From the NCBI GenBank assembly GCA_937899935.1, contig CALCOW010000211.1, forward strand, positions 1 through 5,475: a stretch of 5,475 bases of DNA, written 5' to 3'. Position 1 is the stretch's first letter, and the number at the start of each line of letters is the position of its first letter. Positions 1-5,475 of this stretch are shown piece after piece. The position numbers were made by a program, and so were the translations under genes. Below the pieces are notes generated by a model. That model searched no databases, had not been told where the DNA came from, and saw nothing but the letters and a program-made list of their open reading frames with translations. This stretch comes from an uncultured Phycisphaerae bacterium (lineage in GTDB: Bacteria > Planctomycetota > Phycisphaerae > Phycisphaerales > SM1A02).

Positions 1-22
1 GAACAGGCCAAATGAAACACCA

Positions 23-490
23 ATGTTGCACCTGACCAAGGATATTCTCGATCGACTACCACACCGACCCCCATTCAGGTTCTTGACCCATATTTTAAAT
101 ATCACCAATGAGTATGCCCTTGGCGAGTGGATCCTCGATGGCACAGAAGATTTTTTTGAAGGTCACTTTCCAGACCAGCCACTGGTTCCTGGGGTCCTTA
201 TTACTGAGTCATTAGCACAGCTTGCTGGCTTCATTCCACAGGCTTCTCAGATCATCGAAGTCAATGATCCGGAATATCTAGCAACTCCACCGAGGCCATT
301 CAAGCTCGCCCAAGTTGAAATGCGATTTGAAAAATCTGTGGTTCCACCAGCATCTCTTACTCTTGAAGCCAACGTCGAGAGAACACTTGGCTCGCTTTGG
401 CTTTTCAGTGTGAAAGCGACTCTTGATGGTGAATCTGTAGCAAGAGGCTCACTCGCCTTAAGCCTCTCTCCAAGTAGAGCCCGGCGGTGA
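23..490 (+). CDS. FabZ-like 3-hydroxyacyl-ACP dehydratase (hotdog fold)
   Basis: Predicted cytoplasmic dehydratase that removes water from a 3-hydroxyacyl-ACP to give a trans-2-enoyl-ACP. At 155 residues it matches the usual FabZ length (about 150). Seen: an N-terminal LPHRPPFRFL block (residues 12-21), the FabZ opening signature, and the catalytic segment GHFPDQPLVPGV (47-58) followed by ITESLAQLAG (60-69). These place the catalytic histidine at His48 and the acidic partner at Glu62, both conserved. The start ATG at 23 gives the normal FabZ distance to the HRPPF motif; no clear Shine-Dalgarno precedes it. The stop overlaps the next gene in GTGA. Next to a ketosynthase pair and a chorismatase, it more likely serves repeated dehydration in polyene synthesis than housekeeping fatty acid synthesis, since housekeeping fabZ usually sits with lpx genes; this is inference. 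Family call firm, pathway role moderate. Confidence 0.92.
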   Translation: MLHLTKDILDRLPHRPPFRFLTHILNITNEYALGEWILDGTEDFFEGHFPDQPLVPGVLITESLAQLAGFIPQASQIIEVNDPEYLATPPRPFKLAQVEMRFEKSVVPPASLTLEANVERTLGSLWLFSVKATLDGESVARGSLALSLSPSRARR

Positions 491-1260
491 ATTTTTGCAC
501 GAGAGTGGCGGTACTTTTTGGTCTAGTCGCTGGATTACACTCTCAAATACCAACCACCTATAGTCAAGCGAACCTCTTCAGCGACGATGGCGAGGTCGTC
601 GTTGATGCCTTCCCCTCTCCTAATATCAAGCCAGCTTTGGCTGAAAAGCTCACAAAGCTCGATGCCCAATCAGCGAAGATCAAGCATCTTCGCGCATCTT
701 TCAGTCAGGAAAAACGTACTCCACTTCTACGAAAGCCTTTGCTTTCAAATGGGGTACTGCTTGCCCTAGGACCCCGCATGCGATGGAATACCACCCAACC
801 TCATGCATCAGTCATGCTGATTGATCAGCGACCTGATCACAACGAGATCTTCTTCTACTACGAAGATGATGCCTTATTAGAAATACATCCACTGAATCAT
901 CAACTTGGAAGACTGGCTGGATTTCCACTTCCACGTTTCCGTGATCTGGCAGAGCATTTCTCCATTGACGAAGATCCAAAACCTCTTACTGATCAACGTG
1001 GTACCGGACTTGGACTAGTGTTAATTCCAACTGACGAAGCCTCAAAAAAACATCTCCAAAAAATACGGGTGCTTGTTGATCCTGAGAATGGCTTGGTTTG
1101 GAAAGTTGAGATTACTGAGGAAAATGAAGGTCGAACGCTGTTAACATTTCAAGATCTAGATACAACTTCACCTGTTTTAGATGGCGAGATCGAACTTGAT
1201 ATACCAACCGGCACTGAAATAGTTCGAACTTCTCCGTCCCAGGATGTTCCTCTTGAATGA
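487..1260 (+). CDS. LolA-like periplasmic outer-membrane lipid/lipoprotein carrier
   Basis: A 257-residue secreted protein of the LolA-like superfamily. Residues 6-18 are hydrophobic after Arg6, giving a signal peptide; a plausible signal peptidase I site follows SQA at 26-28. There is no lipobox. The mature part carries the LolA pattern: LRASFSQEKRTPLL (68-81), PLLSNGVLLALGPRMRWNT (84-102), where LolA has its sG.l.l..P..fRW motif, then a beta-rich region with VMLIDQ (109-114) and FFYYEDDALLEI (122-133). LolA proteins are half-barrel chaperones that carry acyl-chain cargo through the periplasm. Divergent LolA-like proteins occur in aryl polyene clusters, where cargo is presumed to be the lipid-linked pigment rather than lipoproteins; that role is inferred here. 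The GTG start at 487 overlaps the dehydratase stop by four bases, suggesting translational coupling; no strong Shine-Dalgarno is visible. It is longer than typical LolA (about 200 residues), partly from the segment at residues 29-60. Confidence 0.85.
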   Translation: MNFCTRVAVLFGLVAGLHSQIPTTYSQANLFSDDGEVVVDAFPSPNIKPALAEKLTKLDAQSAKIKHLRASFSQEKRTPLLRKPLLSNGVLLALGPRMRWNTTQPHASVMLIDQRPDHNEIFFYYEDDALLEIHPLNHQLGRLAGFPLPRFRDLAEHFSIDEDPKPLTDQRGTGLGLVLIPTDEASKKHLQKIRVLVDPENGLVWKVEITEENEGRTLLTFQDLDTTSPVLDGEIELDIPTGTEIVRTSPSQDVPLE

Positions 1261-2242
1261 AACCGCATCACCATTTTCTGAGCGAGCGAAGGTAAACGGT
1301 GGTACCACTGCGGCGAGAGAATCAGTGGGCAGTAAGCTCTCGATCACAGAACGCGTATGGATTGATGGTTTTTTTGTCGAGTGTGTGCGCCGGATGCCTC
1401 GCTTCATGCGATGCCTTCGGCCAATCATTACATTTTCGCTTTGGCACGTCGCTTCGGAATGGCGGCGAGCGACTCTGGCGAATGCAGCTCATTTACTGGG
1501 GCCAGAATCCACCGCAAAACAAAGAAAGTCTTTGGCCAAAGAAGTCTTATCAAACTTCTACCTCTTCATCTGCGAAGTTGGCGAAGCTTCTAAATTGAGT
1601 GCTGAGGCGATGGCTCTACGTGTTCGTGTCTTGAGTGGACTTGATGAATTCATTCAAATGCGACGCCAGCAACGTGGAGCAATATTGGTAACTGCTCATA
1701 TTGGCTCCTTCGAATGCTCGTTGGCTATTCTTCAGAACTTTGAAGAGAACATCCACGTTCTATTTGCTCGTGATGATGGGGGTGGTTTTAACAGACTAAG
1801 GTCAATGGCAAGATCACGGCTCCGGGCGCAAGAGGCCCCAGTCAATGATGGCCTAAGCACGTGGATTCGATTACGAGATGCACTGAAGCGAAACGAAGTT
1901 GTTGTCATGCAGGGTGATCGCGTGATACCGGGACAAACAGGTGTTAAAATGCCCTTTTTTGATGGTGAAGCGTCACTGCCATCGGGCCCAATCCGCCTGG
2001 CCATGGTCACTGGCGCGCCGATCATCCCAGTCTACTCCACACGCCTCCCAAATGGTCAACTTATGTTATCCGTTGAACCATCAATAGAAGTCGATCCGAA
2101 TTTCGAAGGGCCTCTTGCGAAACATCCAGCGATGACCGCCCTATCAGCATCACTCCAGAGCGTCATTGGCGAGAATCCGGGACAATGGATTGTTGTAGAT
2201 CCCATCTGGCCCCAAACAGAAGTTGAACGGGAGCAAGAGTGA
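1244..2242 (+). CDS. LpxL/HtrB-family lysophospholipid-type acyltransferase
   Basis: A 332-residue member of the LpxL/LpxM (HtrB/MsbB) acyltransferase family, which transfers acyl chains to lipid A or other lipids at the inner membrane. Seen: the catalytic HX4E motif in TAHIGSFE (His152, Glu157), an LFARDDGGGFNRLR segment (173-186) in the acceptor region, VVMQGDRV (220-227, Asp225), LPSGPIRLAMVTGAPIIPVY (245-264), and a C-terminal GQWIVVDPIW (313-322) matching the family's terminal PEQW..H..W pattern. Relatives occur in aryl polyene and flexirubin clusters, where they are thought to attach the polyene acid to a lipid; the acceptor cannot be read here. The start is uncertain. ATG at 1244 overlaps the upstream gene by 17 bases, and its AGG directly abuts the ATG, so it cannot act as a ribosome-binding site. 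GTG at 1325 (residue 28), just before homology appears to begin and preceded by GAGAGA, is a credible alternative. The 3' end overlaps the next gene as GTGA. Confidence 0.9.
   Translation: MFLLNETASPFSERAKVNGGTTAARESVGSKLSITERVWIDGFFVECVRRMPRFMRCLRPIITFSLWHVASEWRRATLANAAHLLGPESTAKQRKSLAKEVLSNFYLFICEVGEASKLSAEAMALRVRVLSGLDEFIQMRRQQRGAILVTAHIGSFECSLAILQNFEENIHVLFARDDGGGFNRLRSMARSRLRAQEAPVNDGLSTWIRLRDALKRNEVVVMQGDRVIPGQTGVKMPFFDGEASLPSGPIRLAMVTGAPIIPVYSTRLPNGQLMLSVEPSIEVDPNFEGPLAKHPAMTALSASLQSVIGENPGQWIVVDPIWPQTEVEREQE
2229..2233 (+). promoter_or_regulatory. Shine-Dalgarno site for the KS-CLF gene
   Basis: GGGAG lies five bases before the GTG at 2239, within the end of the acyltransferase gene. 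It is the clearest ribosome-binding site in the window. It supports the GTG start, which also gives the four-base GTGA overlap and puts the N-terminal ILISGAAAITSLG strand at the usual ketosynthase position. Confidence 0.6.
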
Positions 2243-4605
2243 GAGAAAAGCCAAGGATTCTTATTTCCGGCGCCGCAGCCATCACCTCATTAGGTCGAAA
2301 TCGCAAAGAGACCTGGGACGCTATTCTTGCTGGCCACAGCGGTATTGGACCCATGACGGCCGTCGAAACTGAGCTCAATGCGCAGGATGACGGCGGCCAG
2401 GCGTCTGATATTTGTGGCGTATTAATCGATGGCCCCGATCGAACCGAACAGTACCTGCGACGAGCTGTGCTGGATGCAATTGAAGATGCTGGTTTTACCG
2501 ATCACATTCCCTATGCTCCAGCACGTTGTGGAATTGTTCTTGGAACAACACTTGGCGGTATGCGCTTTGGTGGAGAATTCCTGCGTTCGGGTGATCCAAA
2601 ACATTATGGCGATGCATTTCCAGCTGCAACCATGAATAATGCACTTGCTGATCTTACGATATCTGGCTTGATGACAACCACTTCATCAGCCTGTGCTTCA
2701 GGACTATCAACGATTGCACTTGGTATCACACTCCTACAGACAGGTAAGCTTGATCTTGTTTTAGCTGGCGGCTACGACCCTATTAGTGAATTCTCTTACA
2801 GTGGTTTCCGTTCACTACGGCTGGTCTCAGAGGGCCCACTTCGTCCGATGACCAAAGATCGTAGCGGCATGAAAGTTGCTGAAGGCTACGGCGTGCTGGT
2901 TTTGGAAAGAACACGAGATGCTCATCACCGGAACTGGCGTGGTTTTGCCCAGGTCGTCGGACACGGCGAAACATCAGATGCACATCATCTGACCCAACCA
3001 GCACCAGATGGGTCAGGCGCGTCCCGAGCTATCAATGAGGCTCTGCAACGGGCTAATTTAAAGCCAACTGATATCAGCATGATTGCCGCACATGCCACAT
3101 CAACACCGAATAATGATGCGGCTGAGAGATCTGCCTATTGCAACGTCTTTGAAGAATCCCTAAACGATATACCGCTTGTCTCATTCAAAAGTTTCTTAGG
3201 TCACTCCCTTGGAGCAGCTGGTGCGATTGAGCTCATTCTCTCGGGCATGGCATTGGAATCTCAGTGCGTACCAACAACCAATGGCGTCAAACCTGAGATG
3301 ATTGAGTTTCCCGAGATCCGGATGATCTTTGATGAACCACTTAAGACACCACTACTTAACACCTTGAATATGTCACTTGGCTTTGGTGGCGCTAATGCAT
3401 GCATGATTCTTGCTGCACCAGATACACTTGATAAGCAAATCACGACCATAGATATTGAAGAGGTGCCTACGTTCATCCCGCGCAAGGTTCTCGTTACTGG
3501 CGTCGGCGTCATACTTCCGAACGCGATCGGAAACGCCGCGTTTACAAGACGACTCGAAGACCGCAATGGATTTTCATTTCATGATTCAACCACCGAGATC
3601 AATGATGACGAGTTGATTGAACTCGTTAATCCACGTAAGGCTCGGCGTCTCAGTTCTTTTTCCAAGTTACTTGTTGCTGCTGGGGCGAGTGCCATGACAG
3701 ACGCACAAATTGAACCTGGCTCGGGCAGCGACATGCATGTTGTCGTAGGAAGTCAATTCGGTGCTGCAGAATATTCAGCCTTGTTCTATCGGCAAGTTGT
3801 TGATGAAGGCGTTGAATCTGCTAATCCTCTGCTCTTTGCCGAGAGTGTCCCAAATGTAGGAAGCGCCCAGCTCAGTCTCTTGCTTGGCCTACAGGGCGCT
3901 TCCTTCTCAATGGTTGGCGCGCGTACCAATGGCCTTGAAGCACTGCATGTAGCAGCTGCCTGTATCGCATCAGGACGATGGGATCGTGTCATTGTCGCTG
4001 CTGCCGAGGAATCATATGAGACACTCATCGATGGTCATGCCCACTTTGGACTTCGATCGATGGTTAATGGAAGTATGCCATTTGATACGGGAACCGGATT
4101 CATAAATGCGTCTGGAGCTGCTGCCGTCATATTGGAAAGTGAAGAGTCTGCCAACAATCGTGGGGTTTCTAGCAGAGGTACATTGCTCAGTAGTTCAACG
4201 GAAAGAGTTACAAGAGGTGATGGCCGTGGATTGACCAATGCGGTTAGTAATGTTCTGTCGCGTGTCGGCACAACTTCACACATCATGACCTCGGCCAACG
4301 GCACTGTTTTAGATCGTATTGAAAAAACTGGCATCAGACGTCGAATCCAAAAAGGTACGATTGGAGCGCCGCATGTATCGAGTATTTATGGGTACATGGC
4401 GGAGACCTTCAGTGTGATGCCTGTTGCATCATTGGCTGCGGTGTTGTTGTCTGGAAGAATGCCTAATCTCTTAGGGCCAGCCACTCAATTAGGCTCTCAT
4501 CTGCAACCATCAGATAACAAGCCCATTGACGCTTTTACGGTGCTCTGCACCGACATTACAGGGCTTGCGGCTTCTGCTGTTGATTCCAGAGTAAATCAGC
4601 TATGA
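2239..4605 (+). CDS. Fused beta-ketoacyl synthase / chain-length-factor-like protein (KS-CLF)
   Basis: A 788-residue protein with two thiolase-fold ketosynthase domains in tandem. Domain 1 (about 1-395) looks catalytically complete: nucleophile Cys152 in SSACASGL, His285 in AAHATSTPNND (the HGTGT position), Lys317 and His322 in KSFLGHSLGAAGAIE, and the glycine-rich end MSLGFGGANACMIL (378-391). It should condense malonyl-ACP with a growing acyl chain. A linker (about 396-414) leads to domain 2 (about 415-788), which restarts with KVLVTGVGVILPN. By hand alignment domain 2 has lost the triad: the Cys position is Arg562 (VGARTNGLEAL), the first His is Asn687 (SANGT), and the second His is Tyr719 (YGYMAETF). 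This is the pattern of a chain-length factor (KS-beta). In characterised aryl polyene systems, such as ApeO:ApeC of Xenorhabdus, these are separate proteins forming a heterodimer. The fusion would fix a 1:1 pairing. GTG start supported by GGGAG. There is no ACP or other domain in the chain. Confidence 0.92.
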   Translation: MREKPRILISGAAAITSLGRNRKETWDAILAGHSGIGPMTAVETELNAQDDGGQASDICGVLIDGPDRTEQYLRRAVLDAIEDAGFTDHIPYAPARCGIVLGTTLGGMRFGGEFLRSGDPKHYGDAFPAATMNNALADLTISGLMTTTSSACASGLSTIALGITLLQTGKLDLVLAGGYDPISEFSYSGFRSLRLVSEGPLRPMTKDRSGMKVAEGYGVLVLERTRDAHHRNWRGFAQVVGHGETSDAHHLTQPAPDGSGASRAINEALQRANLKPTDISMIAAHATSTPNNDAAERSAYCNVFEESLNDIPLVSFKSFLGHSLGAAGAIELILSGMALESQCVPTTNGVKPEMIEFPEIRMIFDEPLKTPLLNTLNMSLGFGGANACMILAAPDTLDKQITTIDIEEVPTFIPRKVLVTGVGVILPNAIGNAAFTRRLEDRNGFSFHDSTTEINDDELIELVNPRKARRLSSFSKLLVAAGASAMTDAQIEPGSGSDMHVVVGSQFGAAEYSALFYRQVVDEGVESANPLLFAESVPNVGSAQLSLLLGLQGASFSMVGARTNGLEALHVAAACIASGRWDRVIVAAAEESYETLIDGHAHFGLRSMVNGSMPFDTGTGFINASGAAAVILESEESANNRGVSSRGTLLSSSTERVTRGDGRGLTNAVSNVLSRVGTTSHIMTSANGTVLDRIEKTGIRRRIQKGTIGAPHVSSIYGYMAETFSVMPVASLAAVLLSGRMPNLLGPATQLGSHLQPSDNKPIDAFTVLCTDITGLAASAVDSRVNQL

Positions 4606-4691
4606 AAGACAAGGAAGCCACACCGGCCCGATCCAACAGTCTGTTACACTATGTACAAGGTGGATTTTCCGGAATGCGATACGCGCTATGA
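4602..4691 (+). CDS. Putative 29-residue micro-ORF coupled to both neighbours
   Basis: An open frame of 29 codons plus stop, beginning MKDKEATPAR and ending GMRYAL. Its ATG overlaps the KS-CLF stop as ATGA (4602-4605), and its TGA overlaps the chorismatase start as ATGA (4688-4691). If real, it fills the only gap in an otherwise fully overlapping operon. The product would be basic at the N-terminus with no transmembrane segment or known motif, and I recognise no family. Only a weak AGAG (4588-4591) lies upstream. It could be a true microprotein, a translated linker that delivers ribosomes to the chorismatase start, or chance: any TGA after A creates an ATG, and 29 open codons are not rare. 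An internal in-frame ATG lies at 4674. Confidence 0.38.
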   Translation: MKDKEATPARSNSLLHYVQGGFSGMRYAL

Positions 4692-5475
4692 CTCTCATTG
4701 AAACGGCGAAGCAAACTACTGCTCAGGTCGCTTGGCGTGCCAGTGGCCAACGTAGTGATCTACCCATGTGGGTTGATCAACTGCTATGGGCTGCGGATAA
4801 AGAGCAGCTTCATGAAATACCGTCAATTGATTTGCGCCATGACGTCACTCTAAGCAGTGTGATCGACAGTCCATACGCAACGCTGGCCTCTGTCCGATCG
4901 AGTATTAGAGATCACGATGAGCCAAACGGATATACCGCTTGTGCAATTCGATGCTATCAAGCGTTGTTTGAAGCACTCAAAGCACATAATGCAAAGCACC
5001 CAATACGAATGTGGAACTTTGTTCCGAACATCAACGAATCAGTTGATAAACAAATCAACCGGTACATGCAATTTAACCTCGGAAGATATGAGGCACTAGC
5101 ACGCTGGTATGGATCAGAGACAGCATTGAAGGACCTCGTTGCAACTGCTTCTGGTGTCGGTCACGCTGGCGAAGAGCTTGTTGTTCACTGTCTCTCACTC
5201 AAGAATCAGCCCGGATTAAGTATCGAAAATCCACGCCAGACCCCTGCTTACAACTATTCAAAGCGGTTTGGTCCAGCCTCACCGAGCTTTGCAAGAGCAA
5301 CACTCGCGGCCGACTCTCATCACCACCGGCAATGGCTCATGGTTGGCGGTACAGCGAGCGTTGTAGGCGAAGACTCACAGCATACAGGCAAGTTAGACAA
5401 GCAATTAGATGAAACGCTCGACAATCTAGCATCAATCATCTCGGCGGCTCGAGCACAGGTACCAAAAGACTGGAT
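4688..5475 (+). CDS. Chorismatase (FkbO/Hyg5/XanB2 family), 3' end beyond window
   Basis: The first 262 residues of a protein that runs off the right edge; family members are about 330-345 residues, so roughly a fifth to a quarter is missing. Chorismatases hydrolyse chorismate to pyruvate plus a dihydroxycyclohexadiene carboxylate (FkbO type) or a hydroxybenzoate (Hyg5 and XanB2 types). Seen: RMWNFVPNIN (107-116), FNLGRYEAL (129-137), GVGHAGEELVVH (156-167), ENPRQTPAYNYSKRFGP (180-196) with PSFARA (199-204), GGTASVVGEDSQHTG (220-234), and Q239, T243 and N246 in the following helix. Together these are the family signature. The C-terminus, which carries further active-site residues in characterised members, is not visible, so the product type cannot be read here. 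Next to polyene genes, a XanB2-like role making 3- (or 4-) hydroxybenzoate as starter is the best inference. ATG 4688 is the first standard start in this frame after the previous gene; it overlaps the micro-ORF stop by ATGA and has no good Shine-Dalgarno at normal spacing. Confidence 0.92.
   Translation, partial: MTLIETAKQTTAQVAWRASGQRSDLPMWVDQLLWAADKEQLHEIPSIDLRHDVTLSSVIDSPYATLASVRSSIRDHDEPNGYTACAIRCYQALFEALKAHNAKHPIRMWNFVPNINESVDKQINRYMQFNLGRYEALARWYGSETALKDLVATASGVGHAGEELVVHCLSLKNQPGLSIENPRQTPAYNYSKRFGPASPSFARATLAADSHHHRQWLMVGGTASVVGEDSQHTGKLDKQLDETLDNLASIISAARAQVPKDW

Noticed and set aside
1..15. Possible tail of an upstream gene reading E-Q-A-K-stop (TGA at 13-15).
   Set aside because: Only four codons are in the window, and another frame also reaches a stop at 33-35. 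It would fit a packed operon, with a gap of 7 bases to the dehydratase, but it cannot be supported.
1257..1295. A 12-codon frame starting at an ATGA overlap with the LolA-like stop.
   Set aside because: Very short, ends inside the acyltransferase frame without touching its start, and any TGA after A creates such an ATG. It also shows why the micro-ORF at 4602 needs independent proof.
1299..1598. Alternative plus-strand frames of 99 and 70 codons within the acyltransferase.
   Set aside because: They overlap the conserved acyltransferase reading frame and resemble no protein family by eye.
1177..4334. Several open frames on the minus strand (for example 1177-1428, 1732-2025, 3261-3566, 3786-4028, 4035-4334).
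   Set aside because: All lie opposite well-supported genes and show no recognisable motif or signal; they are shadows of plus-strand coding.
4622..4650. Possible internal promoter before the chorismatase, with TACACT (4645-4650) as a -10 element.
   Set aside because: TACACT matches four of six consensus bases, but no -35-like hexamer lies 16-18 bases upstream, and the overlapping gene layout argues for read-through.
4657..4663. AAGGTGG as a ribosome-binding site for the chorismatase.
   Set aside because: It ends 24 bases before the ATG at 4688, too far for normal use. It could only serve the internal ATG at 4674 in the micro-ORF frame.
4917..5099. A 60-codon plus-strand frame inside the chorismatase.
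   Set aside because: Fully contained in another frame of a gene with strong family motifs; no independent evidence of translation.

Overview
The window is one continuous, tightly packed plus-strand gene cluster that reads as part of an aryl-polyene-type (xanthomonadin/flexirubin-like) pigment pathway. In order it holds a FabZ-type hydroxyacyl-ACP dehydratase, a LolA-like periplasmic lipid carrier, an LpxL/HtrB-type acyltransferase, a 788-residue protein with two fused ketosynthase domains, a possible 29-codon micro-gene, and the first 262 codons of a chorismatase (FkbO/Hyg5/XanB2 family) that runs off the right edge. The family calls rest on catalytic and signature motifs visible in the proteins. 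The pathway assignment is inferred from the combination.

Organism: the LolA-like carrier and the LpxL-like acyltransferase imply a diderm (Gram-negative) bacterium with an outer membrane. By eye, base composition is near-balanced and there is no strong codon bias. I cannot assign a phylum: Proteobacteria and Planctomycetota are both plausible, and no marker gene settles it.

Layout: 23-490 dehydratase; 487-1260 LolA-like carrier (GTGA overlap with the previous gene); 1244-2242 acyltransferase (17-nt overlap if the first ATG is used); 2239-4605 ketosynthase/chain-length-factor fusion (GTGA overlap, with a GGGAG ribosome-binding site); 4602-4691 putative micro-ORF (ATGA overlap at both ends); 4688-5475+ chorismatase. 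There is no intergenic gap over 100 bases, and I see no convincing internal promoter, terminator, RNA gene, repeat or mobile element.

How the genes may work together (inference): the chorismatase would convert chorismate to a hydroxybenzoate starter. The KS-CLF fusion would extend it with malonyl units on an acyl carrier protein, and the FabZ-like enzyme would dehydrate each hydroxyacyl intermediate to give conjugated double bonds. The acyltransferase would move the aryl polyene acid onto a lipid, and the LolA-like protein would carry that lipid toward the outer membrane. The ACP, ketoreductase, aryl-activating ligase, thioesterase and MMPL exporter expected in such clusters are not in the window and should lie on either side. 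The two most unusual items are the natural fusion of an active ketosynthase with a catalytically dead chain-length-factor-like domain, and the micro-ORF that would complete the chain of overlapping genes.
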